This document shows positions 1-6,198 of a stretch of 11,720 bases of DNA, piece after piece. How positions within the stretch are numbered: position 1 is the stretch's first letter; each line of letters starts with the position of its first letter. A program made the translations under genes and the position numbers. The notes beneath the pieces were generated by a model that was given only the letters and a program-made list of their open reading frames with translations, ran no database searches and was not told the DNA's origin. Origin of the DNA: Faecalibacterium sp. (GTDB lineage Bacteria; Bacillota; Clostridia; Oscillospirales; Ruminococcaceae); the NCBI GenBank assembly GCA_020025795.1, contig JAHHRK010000046.1:1-11720 (forward strand). Reading direction: 5' to 3'.

Positions 1-664
1 GCGCATGTGCTGTATCGCAGGCTGCCTTCACCAGCTCCGGCTGCATCCGCAGTACGCCCGGTTCGCCGCGCTCGGTTGCATCCAGCACGCCGCCGGTAAT
101 CATCAGCTTAATCACATCCGGCTTATCCTGCGCAATTTTCCGCACAAAATCCGCAGCCTGTTCCGGGGTAGTTGCCTCGTATGCCAGCGAGCCTGCCATG
201 TGGCCACCCGGCACCGAAACTGCCATATTGCTGGCCAGAATCCGCGGGCCGTCCACTTCGCCTGCGTTGATTTTATCGCGCAGCCAGGTATCATAGTTTT
301 CCACACCGCCCATGGTGCGCAAGGTCGTCACACCGCTGAGCAGTTCAGTGCGACCAAAGCCCTTGTACATGTGTTCCACAATTTTACGGGTCAGCTGATT
401 TGCCGTTACCAGCTTCACGGTCTTTTTCGGGTCTTTGGGCTTTTTGCTGGGTTTTCCGCTGGAAGGGATATGTACATGCATATTGACCATACCAGGCATT
501 AAATATCCGCCCTGCAAATCTTCCACTTCGTAGCCGGACAGATCTGCGCCTTCGTCTACGATTGCCGTAATGGTTTCGTTTTCCACCAGCACGACTTTAC
601 CAGTCTGCGGCGTCATGTTCTCACTGCCGTCCAGCAGGATTCCGTTCCGATAAGCCACCTTCAT
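1..664 (-). CDS. Amidohydrolase family protein (imidazolonepropionase-like), 3' part outside window
   Basis: The minus-strand frame is open from an ATG at 664 to the left edge (221 codons visible, no stop), so only the N-terminal half is present. The protein starts MKVAYRNGILLDG, a typical N-terminal beta-sandwich of metal-dependent amidohydrolases. It then shows the metal-binding H-x-H motif in PGMVNMHVHIP (His63 and His65), followed by GVTTLRTMGG. A lysine at residue 186 (DVIKLMITGG) sits where related enzymes carry the carboxylated metal-bridging lysine. This pattern matches the imidazolonepropionase/prolidase-like branch. The substrate cannot be read from the fragment; a dipeptide, cyclic amide or similar C-N bond is likely. 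A GGAG ribosome binding site lies 9 nt before the ATG, and a promoter with a perfect TATAAT lies about 50 bp upstream. A terminator separates it from adhE, so it is its own transcription unit. Confidence 0.85.
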   Translation of the reverse strand, partial: MKVAYRNGILLDGSENMTPQTGKVVLVENETITAIVDEGADLSGYEVEDLQGGYLMPGMVNMHVHIPSSGKPSKKPKDPKKTVKLVTANQLTRKIVEHMYKGFGRTELLSGVTTLRTMGGVENYDTWLRDKINAGEVDGPRILASNMAVSVPGGHMAGSLAYEATTPEQAADFVRKIAQDKPDVIKLMITGGVLDATERGEPGVLRMQPELVKAACDTAHA

Positions 665-711
665 ATAAGATTTCTCCTTTTGTTTTTACGCCTGCACAAT
701 GCTTTTTTGTA

Positions 712-740
712 ATTATAGAACTTTCTGTCTCTAAACGCAA
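712..740 (-). promoter_or_regulatory. Predicted promoter of the amidohydrolase gene
   Basis: On the minus strand a perfect -10 TATAAT (717-712) lies 17 bp downstream of a weak -35 TTGCGT (740-735). It is well placed before the ATG at 664 and lies beyond the adhE terminator. Confidence 0.5.
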
Positions 741-761
741 CGCATCTATTTTTCGGATATA

Positions 762-799
762 ACAAAACCGGCGCAGCCGAAAGGCCGCGCCGGTTTTGT
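762..799 (-). terminator. Rho-independent terminator of adhE
   Basis: Arms of 13 bp, ACAAAACCGGCGC (762-774) and GCGCCGGTTTTGT (787-799), continue after an A/C mismatch into a GCC/GGC extension closed by a GAAA loop (TTTC when read on the minus strand). On the minus strand the stem ends in TTTTGTTAT. It lies about 73 bp past the adhE stop and before the amidohydrolase promoter. The symmetric A/T flanks mean it could work in both directions. Confidence 0.8.
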
Positions 800-871
800 A
801 TATTTGGGTAAATATGTGCGCTATGTGTGAGAAAGGAACACTTTTTTTACTGAAACCTGTTCAAGCAGAGA

Positions 872-3502
872 TTACTTCTCTTCGCCGTAGTAAGCCTTCA
901 GGAACAGATCCTTGATCTCGCTGACCAGCGGGTAAACCGGGTTAGCGGTGGTGCACTGGTCCTCGAATGCCTTGTAGCTCAGCTCGTCAACCTTAGCCAG
1001 GAAGTCAGCCTCAGAGATGCCGCAATCCTTGATGCAAGCGGGACGCTCGGTAGCAACCATCAGCTTCTTGATTGCGTCGATCAGGCACTGCACAGCCTGC
1101 TCGGTGGGAGTGTCCTTGTTGCACAGGCCGCAACGCCATGCGATCTTAGCGTAACGCTCGTCAGCCACATACTCCTTGTACTTGGGGAAGGATGCGAACT
1201 TGGTGGGCTTGGTAGCGTTGTACTTGATAACGTAAGGCAGCAGGATAGCGTTTGCACGGCCGTGAGGAATGTGGAAATCGCCGCCCAGCTTATGAGCCAT
1301 GGAGTGGTTCAGGCCCAGGAATGCGTTGGTAAATGCCATACCAGCGATGCAGGATGCGTTGTGCATCTTCTCGCGTGCCAGAGGATCGCCGTTGTAGCTT
1401 GCCTCCAAGTAGTGGAAGACCATCTCGATAGCCTGCAGAGCCAGACCGTCGGTGTAGTCGCTTGCCATGACGGAGACATAAGCCTCGATTGCATGGGTCA
1501 GAACGTCCAGACCGGTATCAGCAACGATGCTGCGAGGCATGCTGCGGGTGAACTGAGGATCGATGATAGCCACATCGGGGGTCAGGCTGTAGTCAGCCAG
1601 AGGATACTTGATGTTGCCGTTCTTCTTGTCAGTGATGACAGAGAAGCTGGTAACTTCACTACCGGTACCGGAAGTGGTGGGGATGCAGACCATCTTGGTC
1701 TTCTGGCCCAGTGCGGGGAACTTAAATGCACGCTTACGGATATCCAGGAAGCGCTGGCGCAGGCCGTCGAAGCTGGTTTCGGGATGCTCGTAGAACAGCC
1801 ACATACCCTTTGCTGCGTCCATTGCGCTGCCGCCGCCAACTGCGATGATCACGTCGGGCTGGAAGTTACGCATAGCTTCCACACCACGCATGATGCACTC
1901 TACGCTCGGATCGCTCTCGACGTCGGAGTAAATTTCGCTGTGGCAGTAGGTCTTACGACGGCGCAAGTAGTACAGGATCTTGTCCACGTTGCCCAGCTTG
2001 ACCATCACGGGGTCGGTAACGATGAATGCACGAGAGATGTCTTCCATCTTCTCCAGGTACTGGATGGAGTCTTCCTCGAAGTAGATCTTGGGCGGAACCT
2101 TAAACCACTGCATATTCACTCTCCGTTTTGCGATGCGCTTTTTGTTGATCAGGTTAACGGTAGAAACGTTCTGAGAAACAGAGTTCTTACCGTAGCTGCC
2201 GCAGCCCAGAGTCAGAGAAGGAGTATTGGTGTTGTAGATATCGCCGATAGCACCCTGAGAAGAAGGTGCGTTTACGATGATACGGCCAACGCGCATTGCT
2301 ACGCCGTAATCGTCTGCCATCTGGCTGTCACCAGTGTGGATAACAGCAGAGTGGCCCAGGCCGCCCAGCTCCAGCATACGGTTTGCGTACTCGAAGCCCT
2401 GCTCCTGATTTTCGCAGGTGAAGAATGCCAGCACGGGGCTCAGCTTCTCCTTAGACAGGGGATATTCTGCAGAGGGTTCGGGCAGCGGAGCCAGCAGAAC
2501 CTTGGTCTTTTCGGGAACCTTCAGACCTGCCTGCTCAGCGATCCAGTTTGCGCTCTTGCCAACCAGCACAGCGCGAACGCCTGCGTTGGGATCCGGGAAC
2601 ATGTAGTCGCTCAGCTTCTTAACTTCTGCTTCGTTCAGGAAGTAGCAGTTGTTAGCGGTCATGTATGCGCGGAAATCGTCTGCGATTTCCTTATCAACGA
2701 TAACTGCCTGCTCAGAAGCGCAGATCATGCCGTTATCGAAAGTCTTGGACATCATCAGGTCGGTGCATGCACGATGCAGGTCAGCGCTCTTGTTGATGTA
2801 GCAAGGCACGTTGCCGGGGCCAACGCCCAGAGCAGGCTTGCCGCAGCTGTAAGCGGACTTAACCATGCCGGGGCCGCCGGTTGCCAGGATGGTAGCAACG
2901 CCGGGGTGGTTCATCAGCATCTGAGTTGCCTGGATGGAGGGGTGCTCGATCCACTGGATGCAGTTCTTGGGAGCGCCAGCCTTGACAGCTGCTTCGTAAA
3001 CAACGCGTGCAGCTTCAGAGGAGCACTTCTGTGCGGAGGGATGGAATGCGAACACGATGGGGTTACGGGTCTTAACAGCGATCAGGCTCTTAAACAGCGT
3101 GGTAGAGGTGGGGTTGGTAGTGGGGGTAACGCCGCAGATAACGCCTACCGGCTCTGCAACTTCCACATAACCTTCCATGTCGTTTTCGTCCAGCACGCCA
3201 ACGGTCTTCTCGTTCTTGATGTTATGCCAGATGTACTCGGTGGCAAACATGTTCTTGATGACCTTGTCTTCGTAAACGCCGCGGCCAGTTTCTTCAACTG
3301 CCATGCGTGCCAGCTCCTGGTGCTTGTCCAGGCCTGCCAGTGCCATAGCGTGTACGATCTCATCGATCTTCTCCTGATCCAGAGTCAGGAACTCCTGCAA
3401 TGCTACCTGAGCATTTGCAACCAGCTGATCGATCACAACAGCATTCTCGTCAACGACGGGCTGCTGTGCAACGGGCTGTTCGTTGGTCTTTTTCGTTGCC
3501 AT
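872..3502 (-). CDS. adhE: Bifunctional acetaldehyde-CoA/alcohol dehydrogenase AdhE
   Basis: This 876-residue fermentative enzyme reduces acetyl-CoA to acetaldehyde and then ethanol, reoxidising two NADH. In the family it assembles into cytoplasmic filaments called spirosomes. The N-terminal aldehyde dehydrogenase domain (about 20-450) has the catalytic cysteine Cys261 in DNGMICASEQAV and the glycine-rich segments ATGGPGMV and LGVGPGN. A basic linker (about 453-465) leads to the iron-dependent alcohol dehydrogenase domain (about 466-870). That domain has the NAD-binding GGGSAMD at 556-562 and likely metal ligands Asp666, His670, His733 and His747 (DVLTH, LNHS, IPHGRAN). The length is normal for AdhE. 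The frame extends 28 codons further upstream, but the start MATKKTNEQP is chosen because AGGAGG lies 9 nt before it and the extra codons would cover the leader. Lys AAG and Phe TTC dominate, which suits high expression. Transcription is probably under Rex control, and a terminator lies downstream. Confidence 0.98.
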   Translation of the reverse strand: MATKKTNEQPVAQQPVVDENAVVIDQLVANAQVALQEFLTLDQEKIDEIVHAMALAGLDKHQELARMAVEETGRGVYEDKVIKNMFATEYIWHNIKNEKTVGVLDENDMEGYVEVAEPVGVICGVTPTTNPTSTTLFKSLIAVKTRNPIVFAFHPSAQKCSSEAARVVYEAAVKAGAPKNCIQWIEHPSIQATQMLMNHPGVATILATGGPGMVKSAYSCGKPALGVGPGNVPCYINKSADLHRACTDLMMSKTFDNGMICASEQAVIVDKEIADDFRAYMTANNCYFLNEAEVKKLSDYMFPDPNAGVRAVLVGKSANWIAEQAGLKVPEKTKVLLAPLPEPSAEYPLSKEKLSPVLAFFTCENQEQGFEYANRMLELGGLGHSAVIHTGDSQMADDYGVAMRVGRIIVNAPSSQGAIGDIYNTNTPSLTLGCGSYGKNSVSQNVSTVNLINKKRIAKRRVNMQWFKVPPKIYFEEDSIQYLEKMEDISRAFIVTDPVMVKLGNVDKILYYLRRRKTYCHSEIYSDVESDPSVECIMRGVEAMRNFQPDVIIAVGGGSAMDAAKGMWLFYEHPETSFDGLRQRFLDIRKRAFKFPALGQKTKMVCIPTTSGTGSEVTSFSVITDKKNGNIKYPLADYSLTPDVAIIDPQFTRSMPRSIVADTGLDVLTHAIEAYVSVMASDYTDGLALQAIEMVFHYLEASYNGDPLAREKMHNASCIAGMAFTNAFLGLNHSMAHKLGGDFHIPHGRANAILLPYVIKYNATKPTKFASFPKYKEYVADERYAKIAWRCGLCNKDTPTEQAVQCLIDAIKKLMVATERPACIKDCGISEADFLAKVDELSYKAFEDQCTTANPVYPLVSEIKDLFLKAYYGEEK

Positions 3503-3526
3503 ACGGAAAATCCTCCTATTTGATGA

Positions 3527-3581
3527 CTGCATCACACCGGGTACCTGTAACCAGGTGCCATGCAGCAGGTGTCTTGGTGTG
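3527..3581 (-). promoter_or_regulatory. Structured 5' leader of adhE with competing stems
   Basis: Between the predicted transcription start (near 3580) and the start codon lies a leader of roughly 78 nt. A central hairpin pairs ACCTG (3543-3547) with CAGGT (3552-3556) around a 4-nt loop. Around it, CACACC (3533-3538) can pair with GGTGTG (3576-3581), and CTGCAT (3527-3532) can pair with ATGCAG (3560-3565). The two outer helices cross each other, so they are either mutually exclusive or form a pseudoknot. No known riboswitch class was recognised. The 5' end is a prediction, and the outermost base pair may not be transcribed. Confidence 0.35.
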
Positions 3582-3586
3582 CCCAT

Positions 3587-3616
3587 AGTATACCATCTGC
3601 GTTAATATTTTAACAA
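3587..3616 (-). promoter_or_regulatory. Predicted adhE promoter (extended -10)
   Basis: On the minus strand -35 TTGTTA (3616-3611) and -10 TATACT (3592-3587) are separated by 18 bp. The -10 is preceded by TGG, giving an extended TGnTATACT element. The -35 hexamer lies inside the proximal Rex-like operator, as expected for repression by occlusion. Confidence 0.65.
3599..3616 (-). promoter_or_regulatory. Proximal Rex-like operator at the adhE promoter
   Basis: The minus strand reads TTGTTAAAATATTAACGC, close to the Firmicutes Rex palindrome TTGTTAA-N4-TTAACAA; only the last two positions of the right half differ. Rex is the NADH/NAD-responsive repressor known to control adhE in many Gram-positive bacteria. 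The site covers the -35 element. Assignment rests on motif match and target gene; rex itself is not in the window. Confidence 0.65.
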
Positions 3617-3666
3617 GATGTGAAAAGCACGAAGATTGTTCTGGAGAAATGATTATTTTGTTCACT

Positions 3667-3684
3667 TTGTCAAAAAGTTCACAA
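3667..3684 (-). promoter_or_regulatory. Distal Rex-like operator between adhE and the cysteine-rich gene
   Basis: The minus strand reads TTGTGAACTTTTTGACAA, matching TTGTGAA-N4-TTCACAA with one mismatch. Its centre is 68 bp upstream of the proximal site. It may allow cooperative or looped repression of adhE, or extend redox control towards the divergent gene starting at 3878, although it lies well upstream of that gene's predicted promoter. Confidence 0.5.
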
Positions 3685-3804
3685 TAAGTCATATTTTCGC
3701 TGTTTTTTTGCTGTTGTCTCCTGTCTTTCAAATCTTGTTTTTTTCAAGAATTCAAAAATATTTCGCTGGCAGGTTATTTTTGTTTTTTCTTTTTTTCGTA
3801 TCGT

Positions 3805-3833
3805 TTGACTTCTTTTCGGAAAGCCGTTATCTT
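3805..3833 (+). promoter_or_regulatory. Predicted promoter of the cysteine-rich small protein gene
   Basis: TTGACT (3805-3810) is followed after 17 bp by TATCTT (3828-3833), 45 bp before the ATG at 3878. The -35 matches the consensus well; the -10 is weaker. Confidence 0.45.
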
Positions 3834-3877
3834 TACCCTAGTTGGTTTTATGCATTTTATGAAAGCGAGGCCTCTTT

Positions 3878-4168
3878 ATGGAACAAAATGCACAAGCACC
3901 CCACTATGCCTTTTTCTGTAATGATCGATGCGAATTCTTTCCCTGCCACAAGGGGGTAAATCCCGCACAGTTCAATTGTCTGTTCTGCTATTGTCCGTTA
4001 TATGCGCTGGGCAGCCAGTGCGGCGGCAACTTCACCTATACCAAAACCGGCATCAAAGATTGTTCCAATTGCACCATTCCTCATCAGCCTGGCGGCTACC
4101 AGTATATTATTGATCGTTTTCCACAAGTGGCCGAACTTGCCAAGGAGAACCACGCCAAGCAGGATTGA
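3878..4168 (+). CDS. Cysteine-rich small domain protein
   Basis: This 96-residue protein carries nine cysteines: Cys14, 18, 23, 34, 37, 39, 48, 62 and 65. They are arranged as CNDRCEFFPC, CLFCYC and CSNC, a pattern that resembles the clostridial 'cysteine-rich small domain' (zinc-ribbon-like, Pfam zf-like) family and suggests a bound metal or Fe-S cluster. No signal peptide or membrane segment is visible, so it is probably cytoplasmic. The biochemical role of the family is not established; members are sometimes found beside or fused to cobamide-synthesis genes, but none are present here. GAGG lies 7 nt before the ATG. It is a single-gene unit, divergent from adhE and ended by the perfect stem at 4194-4225. 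The Cys-rich region covers nearly the whole protein, so it appears complete. Confidence 0.8.
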   Translation: MEQNAQAPHYAFFCNDRCEFFPCHKGVNPAQFNCLFCYCPLYALGSQCGGNFTYTKTGIKDCSNCTIPHQPGGYQYIIDRFPQVAELAKENHAKQD

Positions 4169-4193
4169 GCCTGCCCTTTACGCAAAAAGAAAG

Positions 4194-4231
4194 GAGCCGC
4201 AGAGAAAAGCTTTTCTCTGCGGCTCTTTTTT
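4194..4231. terminator. Bidirectional terminator with a perfect 16-bp stem
   Basis: GAGCCGCAGAGAAAAG (4194-4209) is immediately followed by its exact reverse complement CTTTTCTCTGCGGCTC (4210-4225) and then six T. On the opposite strand the stem is followed by CTTTCTTTTT. It serves the cysteine-rich gene and, in reverse, the convergent lipoprotein genes. Confidence 0.9.
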
Positions 4232-4261
4232 CAAAATCAAATGATGCAGGCTGCTGCAACC

Positions 4262-4741
4262 TCACTGGGCAACATCTTTGGTCACTTCCACAACATCCAT
4301 CTTAATCTGGTAGTTCTGCGTTTCTCCGTTTTGGGACGTTGTTTCCAGCTCAAAATAAAGATTGTTTTTCAAATCTTCCTCTGTCACATCCCGATACGAC
4401 CCTCCTGTAATCTGTCCGATTTGTTGATTGATGGAAAGCGAACCACCTGTTTGGTCAACGGACTCCATTTCCAGAAGGGTCCTCTTTTCCCCATTGGCAA
4501 AAACATAAAAAGTGGTACTGTATGCTGTAATATCCGCAAACTCTGCTTCGCTGCCTTCCAGATCGCCGCCGTAAAAAACATTGGATGCAGGTGAAACGAC
4601 AATGACACCGTTTTCCACACTGCACACCTCATTTTCTCCGTGAAACGAGTAAACTTTTCCTGTGCTTTCTTCCGTTTTAGAGCATCCTGCAAAGGCCAAC
4701 ACGACCATGATTGCCAAAAGGAATCCCTTTACTTTCTTCAT
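4262..4741 (-). CDS. Small lipoprotein, unknown function
   Basis: This 159-residue protein has a basic start, a hydrophobic core and the lipobox-like FAGC ending at Cys20 (MKKVKGFLLAIMVVLAFAGC), so it should be lipid-anchored on the outer face of the membrane. The Phe at -3 is tolerated but uncommon. The mature part (21-159) looks mainly beta-rich, with segments such as YSFHGENEVC, NGVIVVSPASNVFYGGDL and NYQIKMDVVEV. The overall pattern recalls small Firmicutes lipoproteins of unknown role. AAGGA lies 8 nt before the ATG. The gene follows the other lipoprotein gene by 42 bp on the same strand and probably shares its promoter. It is convergent with the cysteine-rich gene across a shared terminator. 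The function is not recognised. Confidence 0.85.
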   Translation of the reverse strand: MKKVKGFLLAIMVVLAFAGCSKTEESTGKVYSFHGENEVCSVENGVIVVSPASNVFYGGDLEGSEAEFADITAYSTTFYVFANGEKRTLLEMESVDQTGGSLSINQQIGQITGGSYRDVTEEDLKNNLYFELETTSQNGETQNYQIKMDVVEVTKDVAQ

Positions 4742-4783
4742 CTAAATTGTCCTTTCTAAGTTTGGATCCATCAAACGGTTTTG

Positions 4784-5365
4784 TTACTGAGCCAGCACTT
4801 CATCCGCAGCCTGACAGAAGGAGTTCCAGTTTTTCTCTGCCGTTTCCGATTCAATGGGGGTACGTTCCAAATCCGCCAACAGCAGGGTCGCATACTCATC
4901 CTGTGCCAGAATGGATTTTCCCATACTGGCAACCGTCTGCCAGTTGTCTTTGATATCCGGCTGCAAATCTTCCGGTACCGTGGCGAACCATTCCGCAATT
5001 GCTGCTTTCAAATCTTCCGGTTCCAGCGTTTCTGCGCGGTTCTCGTCGCAGCTGACAATCAGCTCATAGGCCGCCTGCGCACTTTGCAGGCTGGAACCAG
5101 CAGTTCCTTGTCCCCAACCTGATAAATACTGCAGATTGCTTGCAATGTTCTCGATTGCCTGATCCGCCGGGTTTTCCGTTGCTTCCGGCGTCATTTCCGG
5201 GCTGGGCTGCGGCTCTGCCGTGGCAATTTCCTGTGTTGGTGCCGGAGTTTGTGTTTCAGCAGGCGGCATATTCGATTCCGATTGGGGCACTGTGCAGCCA
5301 GCCAGCAATGCCGCTGCCAAAATCAGTGCAGTCCCTACTAAAGTATATCGATTCCATGTTTTCAT
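4784..5365 (-). CDS. Lipoprotein with Pro/Thr/Glu-rich linker and helical domain
   Basis: The 193-residue product begins MKTWNRYTLVGTALILAAAL and has a canonical lipobox LAGC with Cys24. Residues 25-68 form a Pro/Thr/Glu/Gln-rich low-complexity spacer typical of surface-tethered proteins. Residues 69-193 look like a compact, mostly helical domain with two cysteines (106 and 184) that could form a disulfide. The frame extends seven codons upstream, but the ATG at 5365 is preferred because AAGGAGGT lies 7 nt before it and the signal peptide then starts normally. It heads a two-gene lipoprotein unit transcribed divergently from the two-component system, with only 152 bp between the start codons. 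A role connected to the Bce module is plausible but is inferred from position only. Confidence 0.85.
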   Translation of the reverse strand: MKTWNRYTLVGTALILAAALLAGCTVPQSESNMPPAETQTPAPTQEIATAEPQPSPEMTPEATENPADQAIENIASNLQYLSGWGQGTAGSSLQSAQAAYELIVSCDENRAETLEPEDLKAAIAEWFATVPEDLQPDIKDNWQTVASMGKSILAQDEYATLLLADLERTPIESETAEKNWNSFCQAADEVLAQ

Positions 5366-5406
5366 CAGAACGACCTCCTTTTCCATATCGGCATAGCTTT
5401 TATTCC

Positions 5407-5435
5407 ATCATACGCAATTGGCCCGATTTTGTCCA
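5407..5435 (-). promoter_or_regulatory. Predicted promoter of the two lipoprotein genes
   Basis: On the minus strand TGGACA (5435-5430) and TATGAT (5412-5407) are separated by 17 bp; each differs from consensus at one position. It drives away from the response regulator gene. Confidence 0.6.
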
Positions 5436-5454
5436 TATCCAATCTTTCCGGCAC

Positions 5455-5483
5455 TTGACTTTTGCGGTGTGGCATGGTGTAGT
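5455..5483 (+). promoter_or_regulatory. Predicted promoter of the two-component operon
   Basis: TTGACT (5455-5460), a 17-bp spacer and TGTAGT (5478-5483), preceded by TGG as an extended -10, lie 35 bp before the response regulator ATG. Its -35 is only 19 bp from that of the divergent lipoprotein promoter, so a single bound regulator could affect both. Confidence 0.55.
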
Positions 5484-5517
5484 AAGGTGAAATCAATCGC
5501 GTAAAAGAGGTGCTTTT

Positions 5518-6189
5518 ATGTATCGCATTCTGGTCGTAGAGGACGACCCCACGCTGGCGCAGGCCATTCAGGCGCAAATCGAATCCTGGGGCAATCAGGT
5601 GCAGTGCGTCACGGATTTTCAAAACGTGATGTCTGCCTTTGCCGCCTATGACCCCCACCTGGTACTGATGGACATTATGCTCCCATTTTATAACGGCTAC
5701 CACTGGTGCAATGAGATTCGCCGCGTATCCAGTGTGCCTGTTGTGTTTATTTCTTCCGCTTCGGATAATATGAATATCGTCATGGCGATGGACATGGGCG
5801 GCGACGATTTTATTGCCAAGCCCATCGACCTGAGCGTGATGACGGCTAAAATCCGCGCCGTGCTGCGTCGCACCTATGATTTATCTGGCAAAACGTCCGT
5901 GCTGGAGCATCGGGGCGCTATCTTGAACTTGAACGACGCCACGCTCACCTACAATGAGCAGCGCATCGAGCTGACCAAAAACGAATTTCGCATCCTGCAA
6001 ACCTTGCTGGAGCGCAAAGGCCGCATTGTCAGCCGCGACACCTTGATGACAAAGCTCTGGCAGATGGACGCCTATGTGGAAGAAAACACCCTGACCGTCA
6101 ATGTAAATCGTCTGCGCAAAAAGCTGGAAGCCGCCGGTCTGCACGACTTTATCACCACTAAGGTGGGCAAAGGTTATTTGATTGAATAA
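5518..6189 (+). CDS. bceR: OmpR-family response regulator, BceR-like
   Basis: This 223-residue cytoplasmic DNA-binding regulator has an N-terminal receiver domain (about 1-118). It shows the acidic pocket Glu8-Asp9, phosphoacceptor Asp52 in LVLMDIMLP, Ser79-Ser80 at the switch position and Lys101 in AKPID. The C-terminal winged helix (about 127-223) contains ELTKNEFRILQTLLERKG and the recognition-helix region TLTVNVNRLRKKL, and ends KVGKGYLIE. Length and order are standard for the family. GAGG lies 7 nt before the ATG. The kinase gene follows after 9 nt, so the pair is co-transcribed. The adjoining Bce-type transporter makes a BceR-like role likely: it would activate bceAB when the kinase is stimulated, and the repeats at 7216-7252 are the candidate target. 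The specific inducing peptide cannot be told. Confidence 0.93.
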   Translation: MYRILVVEDDPTLAQAIQAQIESWGNQVQCVTDFQNVMSAFAAYDPHLVLMDIMLPFYNGYHWCNEIRRVSSVPVVFISSASDNMNIVMAMDMGGDDFIAKPIDLSVMTAKIRAVLRRTYDLSGKTSVLEHRGAILNLNDATLTYNEQRIELTKNEFRILQTLLERKGRIVSRDTLMTKLWQMDAYVEENTLTVNVNRLRKKLEAAGLHDFITTKVGKGYLIE

Positions 6190-6198
6190 GAGGCAAAC

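Larger units (their letters stand above)
3503..3877. other. 375-bp AT-rich divergent control region
   Basis: No convincing gene lies here. It contains the adhE ribosome binding site, leader, promoter and proximal operator (3503-3616), a second Rex-like palindrome (3667-3684), a T-rich tract (about 3700-3797) with a small TCTTG/CAAGA inverted repeat, and a plus-strand promoter (3805-3833). Short open frames here translate to low-complexity Phe-rich peptides or overlap the promoter, and are not supported. Confidence 0.7.

Noticed and set aside
5..502. A plus-strand frame of 165 codons
   Set aside because: It lies opposite the amidohydrolase fragment, whose HVH motif and start signals are convincing.
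1262..3523. A 753-codon open frame on the plus strand antisense to adhE
   Set aside because: It mirrors adhE almost end to end. The translation is rich in Cys, His, Val and Leu without domain motifs, as expected for the complement of a gene with strong codon bias, and the upstream sequence has no ribosome binding site that stands out. The adhE strand carries every catalytic motif.
3516..3731. A 71-codon minus-strand frame upstream of adhE, possible leader peptide
   Set aside because: It covers the adhE promoter and both Rex-like sites and would need transcription from further upstream.
3700..3770. T-rich tract with TCTTG/CAAGA as a possible terminator or riboswitch
   Set aside because: The stem is only about five pairs, mostly A/T flanked, and no gene ends nearby on either strand.
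3636..3959. A 107-codon Phe-rich plus-strand frame that could look like a membrane protein
   Set aside because: It starts with TTG, translates the T-rich intergenic tract, and overlaps the cysteine-rich gene out of frame; hydrophobicity comes from base composition.
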